DNA from: an uncultured Eubacteriales bacterium
Lineage (GTDB): Bacteria > Bacillota > Clostridia > Christensenellales > CAG-138
Length of the DNA: 16,890 nucleotides
Direction: 5' to 3'
NCBI GenBank assembly: GCA_900547135.1
Contig: URFJ01000028.1
Coordinates: 1-16,890 of the forward strand
In this document: positions 1 through 7,954 of the stretch, piece after piece
Layout of the letters: every line of letters begins with the position of its first letter
Position numbering within the stretch: the stretch's first letter is position 1
The notes under the pieces: model-generated
Seen by the model: only the letters and a program-made list of their open reading frames with translations
Database searches by the model: none
Told to the model about the DNA's origin: nothing
Position numbers and translations under genes: made by a program

Positions 1-1
1 G

Positions 2-343
2 ATGGCCGGTCTGGATCCAGCGGGCAGGAACGCGATACTGAATACGCTTTTAGAACTTCAGCGCTCAAATAATACATGTATAATAATGGTCAGCCATTCC
101 ATGGATGATATAGCGCGGGTGGCTACCCGCGTGGCAATATTCAATAAGGGTACGCTGAGAACCGTGGGAGCGCCGGCCGAGGTATTTTCGGATGCCGACG
201 ATATAGAGAAGCTTGGGCTTGAGCTGCCGCATGCTGCGCAGCTTGCCCAGGCGCTGCGAAAAAGGGGCGTAAATGTTCCCAATGAAATATACAGGCCGGA
301 GGAATTGCTCGATTTCCTAAAGAGGAGGTTGAAATATGTTTAA
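2..343 (+). CDS. ecfA2: Energy-coupling factor transporter ATPase EcfA2, C-terminal part (5' end outside window)
   Basis: This is the last 113 codons of an ABC ATPase whose N-terminus (Walker A, Q-loop, signature) lies before the window. What remains starts at the D-loop (GLDPAGR, residues 3-9) and includes the switch histidine in MVSHSMDD (H32 of the visible part). The tail matches the typical EcfA C-terminal extension, with a 'GAPAEVF' stretch and a helical end. EcfA subunits hydrolyse ATP on the cytoplasmic face to power uptake of vitamins or transition metals by ECF transporters. The assignment as EcfA2 rather than EcfA1 rests on its position directly before ecfT, which it overlaps by 8 nt. 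That overlap implies translational coupling. The ATG at position 2 is an internal Met, not the start. Confidence 0.9.
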   Translation: MAGLDPAGRNAILNTLLELQRSNNTCIIMVSHSMDDIARVATRVAIFNKGTLRTVGAPAEVFSDADDIEKLGLELPHAAQLAQALRKRGVNVPNEIYRPEELLDFLKRRLKYV

Positions 344-1145
344 GGACATAACCCTCGGTCAGTATTTCCCAGGAAATTCCGCGATACATTCCCTTGATCC
401 GCGCGCCAAGCTCATGCTGATGATAGCCTATATCGTCATAGTGTTCCTAGTTCGCTCAATGTGGATGTTTATTCCGGTTACGGTGTTTTTGGCCTTAACC
501 ATAGCTCTTGCGAAAGTTCCGCTTGGCTATGTTGTAAGAACGCTTAAGCCGATGAAATGGCTGCTTATTCTGATGTTTATATTGAATCTGTTCCTTATCA
601 AGACCGGCGAGCCCATATTGGAGGTATGGATAATCAAAATTACAACAGGAGGGCTTAAGCAGTCGCTCTTTATAATAATCAGGCTGATATTGCTGGTTAC
701 CGGAACGTCTTTGCTTACGCTTACCACAACGCCCATTTCCCTGACCGACGGATTGGAAAAGCTGCTTATGCCACTGGCGAGGCTGAAGTTTCCGGTACAT
801 GAGCTGGCTATGATGATGACGATAGCCCTTCGATTCATCCCCACCCTTATAGAGGAAGCCGACAGGATAATGAAGGCGCAGATGGCCAGGGGCGCTGATA
901 TGGAAACAGGGAGCATAATCAAGAGGGCAAAAAACATGATACCTATTCTAATCCCCCTGTTTGTAAGCTCATTCAGGCGCGCGGACGAGCTTGCCATGGC
1001 AATGGAAAGCAGATGTTACCACGGAGGTGAGGGCCGCACGAAAATGCGGGTGCTTAAAATGCACGGGCGCGACGCGGCGGCAGCAATAATCACGGCTGCG
1101 CTTGCGGCAATTATAGTAACCGCACAGGAATTTTGGCTGAGATGA
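336..1145 (+). CDS. ecfT: ECF transporter transmembrane scaffold EcfT
   Basis: A 269-residue integral membrane protein with several hydrophobic segments (about 25-60, 73-90, 108-130, 155-170 and 247-264). It carries the two cytoplasmic coupling motifs of EcfT: ARG at 184-186 (in QMARGADMETG) and a variant SRC at 225-227 (in AMESRCYHGGEGR), where ARG or ARC is usual. EcfT links the EcfA1/EcfA2 ATPases to interchangeable substrate-binding S components. No S component is encoded here, so the substrate cannot be inferred. The length is normal for the family. The start at 336 follows an AGGAGG-type ribosome site inside the end of ecfA2. The stop overlaps the next start (ATGA), so the three genes form one operon. 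Confidence 0.93.
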   Translation: MFKDITLGQYFPGNSAIHSLDPRAKLMLMIAYIVIVFLVRSMWMFIPVTVFLALTIALAKVPLGYVVRTLKPMKWLLILMFILNLFLIKTGEPILEVWIIKITTGGLKQSLFIIIRLILLVTGTSLLTLTTTPISLTDGLEKLLMPLARLKFPVHELAMMMTIALRFIPTLIEEADRIMKAQMARGADMETGSIIKRAKNMIPILIPLFVSSFRRADELAMAMESRCYHGGEGRTKMRVLKMHGRDAAAAIITAALAAIIVTAQEFWLR

Positions 1146-1552
1146 GTAAAACAACAAGATACATACTAATAGGCATTGCGCTAGCGCTCCTCTTGGCGGC
1201 GCTAGCCTGGAGGCTTACACTGAATTCTACAGGGGAGCTTTCAAAGATCAGGCGGGCCATAAACGATCATGGCTATTCTGTTTTAGAGGATACCATCTAT
1301 CCGGCAGGATACATTGAGTATGGAAGCATCGCTGAAATGCTTGCGGGTGAGGATATTGATATTCAGGCCGCCATTGACGCATCCAAATCAGCGGGATTCC
1401 CATCGGATGTCAATAAGCAAGGAGAGGCCACGCTAATATTGGCCGCAATAAGCGACTCGGAGGTGATCACCCTTTTTATGATAAACGGCGAGATAGAGAT
1501 GGGGTTTATACAGGCGCTTGACGGACAGGGGGTCAGTCCGCTGGGGAAGTAG
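1142..1552 (+). CDS. Small single-pass membrane protein of unknown function
   Basis: A 136-residue protein with one N-terminal membrane segment (about residues 7-23) followed by a mostly polar extracytoplasmic domain. I do not recognise the family. A TTG nine bases upstream (1133) would add three residues. ATG 1142 is preferred because it overlaps the ecfT stop as ATGA and has a better-spaced AGGA upstream (about 1126-1129). In many Firmicutes the gene after ecfT is truA, so a small anchored protein in this place is unusual. It could be an accessory factor of the ECF system or simply an operon passenger. Only cotranscription is supported by the sequence. Confidence 0.75.
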   Translation: MSKTTRYILIGIALALLLAALAWRLTLNSTGELSKIRRAINDHGYSVLEDTIYPAGYIEYGSIAEMLAGEDIDIQAAIDASKSAGFPSDVNKQGEATLILAAISDSEVITLFMINGEIEMGFIQALDGQGVSPLGK

Positions 1553-1553
1553 C

Positions 1554-1572
1554 GATTGATAGTATATCAATC
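1554..1572. other. Inverted repeat between operons
   Basis: GATTGAT and ATCAATC are separated by AGTAT, a 7-bp perfect stem just after the stop at 1552. No T-run follows it, so it is as likely an operator as a weak terminator. Confidence 0.4.
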
Positions 1573-1615
1573 ACGGCGTGAAAGTTAATAATCAATTCAA
1601 AGGCAGGTTTTTAAT

Positions 1616-2464
1616 GTGAACAACCCTTATGGAGAGGTAGTGCTAATCACCGGAGCATCGTCGGGAATAGGCAAATGTACCGCCGAGGCGCTTATGAACC
1701 AAGGTTTTAGGGTATACGGCGTCTCGCGAAGCGGCGGGCAGGATAAGCGGTCCGAGGATGGATTTTTAAGGATGATTTGTTTGGACGTCTGCGACGAGGC
1801 GTCTATAAAGCGCGCGGTTGACGAGGTGATTGCAAAAGAGGGCAGGATTGATATTTTAATTAACGGCGCCGGCATTGGAATTTGCGGCGCGGTTGAGGAC
1901 TGCTCTGCCCAGGATGCGCTTAAGCAGATGGACACGAACTATTTTGGGATTATACGCATGCTCAGCGCGGTGCTCCCGCATATGCGTGAAAGGAGAGGCG
2001 GGCTTATAATCAATATCGGCTCCGTAGGAGGCATATTCTCAATACCGTTTCAAACGCTTTACAGTTCGTCCAAGTTTGCTGTTGAGGCGCTGACCGAAGG
2101 ACTTAGAATGGAGCTGAGGCCATGGGGGGTCAAAGCTGCGCTGGTGGAACCGGGCGATACCAAAACTGGCTTTACCGGAGCGCGCAGATACGCCGAGAGG
2201 ACGGATACGAGCGCATATGGAGACGCGTTTAAAAATTCCGTCGCTCAGATGGAAAGGGACGAGCAAAACGGGATGCCGCCAAATAGCGTAACAAAGGTAA
2301 TACTGTCGCTGATAAAATCCAAAAATCCTCCCGTGCGCAGAACCGTCGGCATAAAATATAAGCTGTTTGTAAGCCTGAAGCGGTTTTTACCAGCAAGGGT
2401 TGTCGAGTTGATCGTAACATCCATTTACGCAAAAGGAGATAAACCCGATGGAAAACAAACCTAA
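1616..2464 (+). CDS. Short-chain dehydrogenase/reductase (SDR family)
   Basis: A 282-residue classical SDR. The cofactor loop TGASSGIG lies at 12-19, NGAG at 83-86, and a structural Asn at 108. The catalytic set is S136, Y149 and K153 (YSSSK). The C-terminal tail (about 240-275) is basic and hydrophobic, as in SDRs resembling YqjQ or DltE that act on lipid-like substrates near membranes. The substrate is unknown. The start is GTG 1616: the ATG two bases earlier runs straight into a stop (ATGTGA), and a weak AAGGCAGG site lies about 8 bases upstream. The 3' end overlaps the following gene by 17 nt, which suggests coupled translation of the two. Confidence 0.9.
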   Translation: MNNPYGEVVLITGASSGIGKCTAEALMNQGFRVYGVSRSGGQDKRSEDGFLRMICLDVCDEASIKRAVDEVIAKEGRIDILINGAGIGICGAVEDCSAQDALKQMDTNYFGIIRMLSAVLPHMRERRGGLIINIGSVGGIFSIPFQTLYSSSKFAVEALTEGLRMELRPWGVKAALVEPGDTKTGFTGARRYAERTDTSAYGDAFKNSVAQMERDEQNGMPPNSVTKVILSLIKSKNPPVRRTVGIKYKLFVSLKRFLPARVVELIVTSIYAKGDKPDGKQT

Positions 2465-3251
2465 GAAAAGCGGGGTGTGGCGCATTATATTTCGGGCGCT
2501 GTTAATATTAATCGGCCTGTTTCTCATGGCCGACACAATGTTCGTAAGAACGTTGAGCAATTATAATCTTGGCGTTATAATGCCGTTTATAATCGGGGCC
2601 CCGTTGTTCATTCGGGGGGTGTTCTATGGACCTATAACCAGGTTTATGAGGTCCCATATAATCGGAAAGATAATAAAATGGGGTATGATTGCTGCATATG
2701 CGGGATTTTTTACCCTGTTTACGGCTACGACCATTATTACGGTCGCGGCCGGAAGCACTGTACCCGATGACAACGCCGACGTGATGGTGGTGCTTGGTGC
2801 GGGCGTGCGCGGGGAAAATGTAAGTCTTACGCTTTATAATCGTCTGAACAAGACTGTGGAGTATCTGGAGCGAAACCCTTCCACCATTGCAATCGTATCA
2901 GGAGGACAGGGGGAGGGGGAGTCCATTCCCGAGTCGCTGGCAATGAAACGGTTTTTGATAAACAGCGGAATCGATGAATCCAGGATCATAACCGAGGACC
3001 AGTCCAGAAGCACCTTGGAGAACTTCACGTTTTCAAAGCCTATAATAGAAAGCCGTTTCGGGGAGGATGCAAAGGTGGTTTTTGTAACCACGTCGTTCCA
3101 CGTTTACAGGGCCGGAAAGGTTGCCGAATCGGCTGGACTTAAGGCGCAGGGACTTGGAACCCCCTCGGTCTGGTATATAGCGCTCAACGATTATATGCGC
3201 GAATGTGCGGCCATAACCTATTACCTTATAGCAGGAAGATTGGGAGATTAG
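2448..3251 (+). CDS. DUF218 / SanA-YdcF-like membrane protein
   Basis: A 267-residue protein. Hydrophobic segments at about 14-30, 42-58 and 78-100 anchor a C-terminal DUF218 domain (about 110-255). Recognisable family blocks are VVLGAG (114-119), SGGQGEGE (151-158) with E162, EDQSRSTLEN (183-192) and TTSFHVYRA (214-222). DUF218 proteins such as SanA and ElyC are linked to envelope integrity and vancomycin resistance in other bacteria, but the enzymatic reaction is unsettled. The gene starts inside the SDR gene behind AAGGAG and is followed by a strong terminator. The SDR and this protein therefore probably form a two-gene envelope-related unit. Confidence 0.85.
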   Translation: MENKPKKSGVWRIIFRALLILIGLFLMADTMFVRTLSNYNLGVIMPFIIGAPLFIRGVFYGPITRFMRSHIIGKIIKWGMIAAYAGFFTLFTATTIITVAAGSTVPDDNADVMVVLGAGVRGENVSLTLYNRLNKTVEYLERNPSTIAIVSGGQGEGESIPESLAMKRFLINSGIDESRIITEDQSRSTLENFTFSKPIIESRFGEDAKVVFVTTSFHVYRAGKVAESAGLKAQGLGTPSVWYIALNDYMRECAAITYYLIAGRLGD

Positions 3252-3272
3252 CTACACGCACATATTCTTAGG

Positions 3273-3302
3273 AGCCTTCATATAATTATATGAAGGCTTT
3301 TT
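3273..3302 (+). terminator. Rho-independent terminator
   Basis: A perfect 13+13 nt palindrome (AGCCTTCATATAA then its complement, 3273-3298) runs into TTTTT (3298-3302). It closes the SDR/DUF218 unit. Confidence 0.88.
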
Positions 3303-3337
3303 GTATTTCAGTAAAATCAAAACATGCGAGGTATACT

Positions 3338-4627
3338 ATGCAGACATTGCGTTATGGCAGCAGCGGAACACCCGTCAAAATCCTGCAGCTCGCGTTAATC
3401 AGGGCAAACTTTTCACCAGGAGAGATAGACGGCAGATTTGGGCAGAGGACACAAAGCGCTGTTATGCGCTTTCAGGCGGCCAGCGGTCTTGCGCCCGACG
3501 GCATCGTGGGCAAAAATACATGGGCCGCCCTGATACCGTTTTTAAAGGGCTATACATGGCATACCATCAGGCGGGGGGATACATACTGGGGCCTTGCCAG
3601 GCAGTACGGAACTACCGCGGAGGCAATCGCCAGGGCGAACGGGGGCCTGAGGGCAGATAACCTTATGATAGGAACATCCATCGTAATACCGTTTGGCTTT
3701 GACGTTGTCCCGACAAACGTGCCGTATACCTCGGAATTGCTTGACTATATAGTGGATGGGCTTCAGGTGCGCTATCCCTATATACGCACTGGCTCCATTG
3801 GACGAAGCGTTATGGGAAGACCGCTTTACCTGCTTACAATGGGAACGGGCGATACAAAGGTAGCGTACAACGCTTCGCATCACGCAAACGAGTGGATAAC
3901 AACCCCTGTACTGCTTAAATTTATGGAGGATTACGCAAAACTCTATTCTACGGGCGGAACGCTGTATGACTATGATGTAAACGATCTCTATGAAAACGTA
4001 ACGCTGTATATGGTTCCAATGGTAAATCCCGACGGGGTGGACCTGGTAAATGGCGCTATACCAAGCGGCGATCCATATTATCAAGGCGCCCGCGCGATTT
4101 CAAGCCGTTACCCGAGCATACCGTTTGCTTCCGGCTGGAAGGCCAATATTGAGGGAACCGATCTTAACCTTAACTATCCCGCGGGATGGGAGGATGCGAA
4201 AAGGATAAAGTATGCGTTGGGCTTTACCAGTCCAGCGCCGCGTGATTTTGTGGGCGACACCCCCTTAAGCGCGCCGGAGAGCCGCGCCATGTACGATTTT
4301 ACTATTCAGAATGAACCGGCGCTTACTCTATCGTATCATTCGCAGGGAAAGGTTATATATTGGAAGTACCTTGATTATGAACCGGAAGGCTCATACGCTA
4401 TCGCGCAGGAATTTGGAAGGATCAGCGGTTATTCGGTGGAAGTAACACCCGCGGCCTCGGGCTACGCGGGATACAAGGATTGGTTTATCCAGCAGTTCAA
4501 TCGTCCTGGATATACGATTGAAGTCGGAATAGGAGAAAATCCGCTTCCGCTCAGTCAGTTTGACGAGATATACAGGGATAATATGGGTATACTTACGCTT
4601 GGAATGGGTTTGGTGGGCGTACGCTAA
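3338..4627 (+). CDS. Peptidoglycan-binding / LysM / M14 zinc peptidase (gamma-D-glutamyl-diamino acid peptidase type)
   Basis: A 429-residue three-module protein: PG_binding_1 (about 3-67, RYGSSGTPVKILQ...DGRFGQRT), LysM (about 73-117, HTIRRGDTYWGLARQYG) and an M14 carboxypeptidase domain (about 131-425). Zinc ligands are visible as H182 and E185 in HHANEW and H334 in LSYHSQG. The catalytic Glu is E395 in YTIEVGIGE. The architecture matches endopeptidase I of Bacillus sphaericus, which cuts gamma-D-Glu-diaminopimelate bonds in peptidoglycan. No signal peptide is present, as in some sporulation-stage enzymes. ATG 3338 is chosen because GAGG lies 6 bases upstream. An upstream in-frame ATG at 3290 is inside the preceding terminator and adds an unrelated Cys/Lys-rich stretch. 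Confidence 0.92.
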   Translation: MQTLRYGSSGTPVKILQLALIRANFSPGEIDGRFGQRTQSAVMRFQAASGLAPDGIVGKNTWAALIPFLKGYTWHTIRRGDTYWGLARQYGTTAEAIARANGGLRADNLMIGTSIVIPFGFDVVPTNVPYTSELLDYIVDGLQVRYPYIRTGSIGRSVMGRPLYLLTMGTGDTKVAYNASHHANEWITTPVLLKFMEDYAKLYSTGGTLYDYDVNDLYENVTLYMVPMVNPDGVDLVNGAIPSGDPYYQGARAISSRYPSIPFASGWKANIEGTDLNLNYPAGWEDAKRIKYALGFTSPAPRDFVGDTPLSAPESRAMYDFTIQNEPALTLSYHSQGKVIYWKYLDYEPEGSYAIAQEFGRISGYSVEVTPAASGYAGYKDWFIQQFNRPGYTIEVGIGENPLPLSQFDEIYRDNMGILTLGMGLVGVR

Positions 4628-4677
4628 ATGAGTTAAGCACATTTTTAATTAAGACATAAAGTATATAAACAGACCAA

Positions 4678-4711
4678 AAATACCATACGGACACGGAACC
4701 GTATGGTATTT
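4678..4711. terminator. Intrinsic terminator after the M14 peptidase gene
   Basis: AAATACCATACGG (4678-4690) pairs perfectly with CCGTATGGTATTT (4699-4711) around an 8-nt loop. The A-run before and T-run after the stem let it act in either direction. Confidence 0.85.
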
Positions 4712-4862
4712 AATTTAAAATAATCAGCTTGGCCGGCTTTATTCAATAGATGGCGTTTGCCATGTAATCTAACTTATTAAGAAGGATAACTAAAATTTTG
4801 TTCAGGTATATTACATATATAAAGAATATGTTTTAGTTTACATTTATACCAGTACAAATTGT

Positions 4863-4891
4863 TTGATATAACAAAAATCAGATGATATAAT
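4863..4891 (+). promoter_or_regulatory. Sigma-A type promoter for the surface-protein gene
   Basis: TTGATA (4863-4868), 17-bp spacer, TATAAT (4886-4891). Transcription would start near 4898, giving a leader of about 80 nt. The rest of the 4712-4979 gap is AT-rich and holds only a small hairpin (ATGGC/GCCAT, 4750-4763). I see no known riboswitch motif there. Confidence 0.8.
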
Positions 4892-4979
4892 TCATTCAGG
4901 ATTTTAGCGAATCCAGTACAAACAGCAAAAATCTGCAACCTGTACCGCTGAATCAATATCGAACTTTGGAGGTTTAGCT

Positions 4980-6206
4980 ATGAGAAAAATTTTGCCGGTA
5001 ATACTAGCTTTGATACTGATATTAGGGTTGGTTCCGTTTGCGCAAGCAGAGGGAGGGATGTCCTTAACGGCTACAGGCGTTGAGGCAAATCCAGGTGAAG
5101 ATGTAGAGGTATCAATAATGGCGTCAGATATAGCCGCCGCGGACTTTGTATTGACCTTTGACGCCACAGCGCTCGAATATACGGGTTACAGTGCAGGAGC
5201 AAGCAACACCATTATTGTAAACGACAGGGAAGCTGATAATGGAAGACTGGCTATAAACGCTATATCGATCTATGACAACTATGATGGCGAGGCCTGCATT
5301 ATTCTAGGATTCAAGGTTGGGCAAAACGCCCGCGGCGCGTACGATCTGTCAATCGAACTGAGGGGCGCGGCAGCCATTATCGGCGGCAGGACTGAAAATG
5401 TCGCGCCGGAGGACGTAAGCGTAGAAAACGGAAGCATAGTAACCCCTGGGTTATATACGGTTACATTCATTGATGGCCTGGACGGCCAGGTGATTGACAC
5501 TCAGGAGGTAATGGAGGGTCAGGACGCAACTCCGCCCGTGCCGCCTGAGCATGAGGGTTATGTGTTTATCAGGTGGCAGGGCAGCTACACTAACGTCACT
5601 TCCGATACAACGGTAACGGCCGTATACAGGACCGAGGACGCAGAGCTGTACACCATAAGCTACTATGTAGACGAGGAGTTCTATGACAGCCAGCTGTACG
5701 AAGCCGGCGATGAGATACAGCCGCTTGACGAGCCGGTGCGTGAGGGCTACATGTTCTCAGGTTGGAGCGGACTGCCGGAGGAGATGCCGGCTGAAGACAT
5801 AAGGGTTGACGGAACATTTACGCCTGCGGGCGGCATAGTGAATGTAGTGGTTACTTCGTCTGAAGGCGGAACAGCATCGCTGATAAACGGACCCGTTGCG
5901 CACGGCTCAAACGCTGAGATATCGCTCAGTCCGGATGAGGGTTACTGCGTATGGTATGTAGCGATAGACGGGGAGATGGTTTCAACGTATCCTGACGGCA
6001 GTGTGTATGTCATTGAGAACGTAATAAAGGATATAACGGTAAAGGTTGTGTTTAAAGCTTTAGAACCCTCAGATACGCCCCAAGTAAATCCTCCTGCAAC
6101 GGGCGCGTCTTCGACGACCGGAATAGCCATTGGACTTGTCGCCCTGGGCGTAGTAGTTGTGATAATTGCCTTAGTTATAAAAAGCAGACGAAACGGTGCG
6201 GAATAA
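4980..6206 (+). CDS. Secreted surface protein: cohesin-like domain, InlB-type repeats, C-terminal anchor
   Basis: A 408-residue precursor. A signal peptide (1-23, ending AQA) is followed by a cohesin-like beta-sandwich (about 27-155; note VEANPGEDVEVSI and FVLTFDATALEYTG). Next come two Listeria/Bacteroides (InlB B-type) repeats at about 158-216 and 222-281, with the usual YTVTF...GY.F..W..., and a third beta-rich 'bacterial repeat' region (about 286-358). The C-terminus has NPPATG (370-375), a hydrophobic helix (about 380-399) and KSRR, laid out like a sortase signal with PPATG replacing LPxTG. A plain membrane anchor is the alternative. GGAGG lies 7 bases before ATG 4980. Its likely role is binding to a surface, glycan or dockerin-like partner. 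No dockerin protein is seen nearby. Confidence 0.85.
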   Translation: MRKILPVILALILILGLVPFAQAEGGMSLTATGVEANPGEDVEVSIMASDIAAADFVLTFDATALEYTGYSAGASNTIIVNDREADNGRLAINAISIYDNYDGEACIILGFKVGQNARGAYDLSIELRGAAAIIGGRTENVAPEDVSVENGSIVTPGLYTVTFIDGLDGQVIDTQEVMEGQDATPPVPPEHEGYVFIRWQGSYTNVTSDTTVTAVYRTEDAELYTISYYVDEEFYDSQLYEAGDEIQPLDEPVREGYMFSGWSGLPEEMPAEDIRVDGTFTPAGGIVNVVVTSSEGGTASLINGPVAHGSNAEISLSPDEGYCVWYVAIDGEMVSTYPDGSVYVIENVIKDITVKVVFKALEPSDTPQVNPPATGASSTTGIAIGLVALGVVVVIIALVIKSRRNGAE

Positions 6207-6251
6207 TTACAGCAACCGCAAAAGGCCGCACAGAGCAAACTAAAGTTCAAG

Positions 6252-6280
6252 GGGCTGCCGCGCATGCGGCAGTCCTTATT
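6252..6280 (+). terminator. Probable terminator after the surface-protein gene
   Basis: A 10-bp stem with one G.T pair (GGGCTGCCGC 6252-6261, GCGGCAGTCC 6266-6275) and a GCAT loop, followed by TTATT. The T-tract is weak. Confidence 0.65.
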
Positions 6281-6367
6281 AAAACATAGGCATAGGTCGT
6301 TGACGAAGAATCGGCAAACTTGGCCGCTTACGCTAAAATTAGACTTTTTCTTAGGTCTTTTATAGGT

Positions 6368-6373
6368 TATAAT
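6368..6373 (+). promoter_or_regulatory. Candidate -10 element for the lipoprotein gene
   Basis: A perfect TATAAT lies 35 bases before ATG 6409 in a T-rich stretch. No good -35 hexamer sits at 16-18 bp, so this is only a candidate. Confidence 0.4.
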
Positions 6374-6408
6374 ATTAACTGAATTAGTTTTTGAAAGGTT
6401 TTTGCATT

Positions 6409-6864
6409 ATGAAAAGGTTTGCGTTATTTCTAATATGCGTTTTAATCTTATTCAGCCTGTGCTCCTGCGGTGGTGGATCATATACTATCGGAGAAAAATA
6501 TTTGGTAACAACCGATGGTTATATGGAGATATGCAGGCCACATATTTCCGACTCGTTGCCATATCTGCGGCGGTCGGATATGACAGCTTCAGAGCGCGAA
6601 AGCATACACTATCTGCTCAGCACGCTGGGGAATTTCTCAGAGGAGGAAAGCGAGGCGCTTTTATATGAAAATTCGCCCGCGATAATAATGCATACCATTG
6701 GGGAAGGCGAGATAGAGTTTTACCTGGACTGCACAAACCAAAAGGTGTTTACGGTAGAATCTCAGCCGGACTCCCCCCTGTGGAAGTATACAGTCTATGA
6801 TACCAATGCGGAATACTTTAAAGGCGTAGCGGAAAACCTATTTGGAATCAAAGCGGAAGGCTAA
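6409..6864 (+). CDS. Putative lipoprotein of unknown function
   Basis: A 151-residue protein. A hydrophobic signal ends in LCSC followed by GGGS, so Cys20 is the probable lipidated residue and the mature protein would sit on the outer face of the membrane. The rest (21-151) is a small acidic domain that I do not recognise. ATG 6409 is chosen because it gives a compact lipoprotein signal and has GAAAGG about 10 bases upstream; a TTG at 6391 would add six residues. It ends 10 bases before the acetyltransferase start, so the two are likely cotranscribed. Confidence 0.75.
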   Translation: MKRFALFLICVLILFSLCSCGGGSYTIGEKYLVTTDGYMEICRPHISDSLPYLRRSDMTASERESIHYLLSTLGNFSEEESEALLYENSPAIIMHTIGEGEIEFYLDCTNQKVFTVESQPDSPLWKYTVYDTNAEYFKGVAENLFGIKAEG

Positions 6865-6874
6865 CGGAGTGAGC

Positions 6875-7321
6875 ATGAAAATAGAGTACAAGCTGTGCGG
6901 AGTTGATGACTCGCCGGCGGCAGCTAGGCTTGGGGGGCTGCTGTGGCATGGCTGTAATGAAGCTGAACTGGTGAAGGAGTATGGAAGGCTTATATCAGAG
7001 GGCAGTATGGCTTGTCCCATAGCGCTTCTTTGCGAGGAACCCATTGGCTTTGCCCAATGCCAGCTAAGGCACGATTATGTGGAAGGGGCTTACAGCAGAC
7101 CTGTGGCATATTTGGAAGGAGTTTTTGTAAAGGAGCCATACAGGCACATGGGCGTAGCGCGCGGGCTTTTATCAATGTGCGAGGAATGGGCGAGGGGAAA
7201 AGGGTGTGAAGAATTCGCAAGCGATTGCGAACTAAACAACGATGTCAGCCTAGGTTTTCATCTCAACTATGGTTTTAGCGAGGCAAATAGGATAATATGC
7301 TTTATAAAAAACATTATTTAA
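6875..7321 (+). CDS. GNAT acetyltransferase of the aminoglycoside 6'-N-acetyltransferase, AAC(6')-I type
   Basis: A 148-residue GNAT protein. It shows the blocks that mark the AAC(6')-I group: IGFAQCQLRHDYVEG (57-71), YLEGVFV (79-85), the acetyl-CoA loop YRHMGVA (89-95), EFASDCELNN (113-122) and GFSEANRIICF (133-143). Known members transfer acetyl from acetyl-CoA to the 6'-amino group of aminoglycosides in the cytoplasm. Whether this chromosomal copy confers resistance or has another amine substrate cannot be read from sequence. ATG 6875 has GGAG five bases upstream; an in-frame TTG at 6842 lies inside the lipoprotein gene. No integron or transposon parts flank it, so it looks resident rather than recently acquired. 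Confidence 0.85.
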   Translation: MKIEYKLCGVDDSPAAARLGGLLWHGCNEAELVKEYGRLISEGSMACPIALLCEEPIGFAQCQLRHDYVEGAYSRPVAYLEGVFVKEPYRHMGVARGLLSMCEEWARGKGCEEFASDCELNNDVSLGFHLNYGFSEANRIICFIKNII

Positions 7322-7399
7322 TTTTGAAATTTCCCAAAATGTGAAACGCTAAAAAGTCGAATGATTGCTGTGCTTCTCGCATTCACGTTCTTAAAATTG

Positions 7400-7903
7400 T
7401 TATGCGCCTTGGTACCCGAATGGTGCTAAATTTCCTGCGGCAATATAAAACAATACAAAGAAGAATTCGGTTAAATGGTGGTGTAAAACATTTTTACATA
7501 ATGCTATGAACCGCCTAAGCTTCTCACTTTTTCGCAAGGTGATATAAACCTCTTTTAGAAAAGAATTTAGATCAGCAGGCGGATTTTTAGTAAGCATCAG
7601 TAGGCGTTAAAACGAAATATTCTTCAAAAGCATTTAGCTGTCCTGCTTCGTCACCGGTTAAATAGTATGAACGGTCGATATCAGGATAAAGCATTTTTGC
7701 TGTAATATTTTTTCATTATGAATTTCGATAACAGGATGAACGATATGATGTAGAAATTCATAAATAACTGATTTCTTATTGAACCTACCCGAAGTGTAAA
7801 AGTCATAGCCGCATTGTTACAAGGCAAATAACTTGCAGATATCTCTGGAATATATGTGATAGAAATCTATTTTACTACAGATATATTTTTCATTGAGCTT
7901 CAT
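7400..7903 (-). pseudogene. Decayed metallopeptidase-like gene (frameshifts and a stop)
   Basis: Three overlapping reading frames on the minus strand chain into one degraded protein. Frame A runs from ATG 7903 to a stop at 7658, with one internal stop, and includes YEFLHHIVHPVIE. Frame B (7694-7587) contains LTGDEAGQLNAFEEYFV. Frame C (7597-7400) contains LTKNPPADLNSFLKEVY. The A-to-B shift lies at an A-run. HEFLHH would be an HExxH zinc site, and NAFEEYFV resembles the third-ligand helix of gluzincin-like peptidases. Here the first His reads as Tyr. The family guess (HExxH peptidase with a later Glu, DUF4932-like) is inference from these two motifs. The gene is clearly not functional as written. 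Confidence 0.5.
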
Positions 7904-7948
7904 CCCTGCCTACGTAAATACATATATTCTTCAATTTCTTATTTTTTA

Positions 7949-7954
7949 ATTATA
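7949..7954 (-). promoter_or_regulatory. Extended -10 promoter of the decayed peptidase gene
   Basis: On the minus strand this reads TGGTATAAT, an extended -10. The -35 at 17 bp is poor (AGACCT). A start near 7942 would give a leader of about 39 nt before ATG 7903. Confidence 0.5.

Noticed and set aside
3290..3337. Upstream ATG extending the M14 peptidase by 16 residues
   Set aside because: It lies within the terminator palindrome and has no ribosome site; ATG 3338 has GAGG at good spacing.
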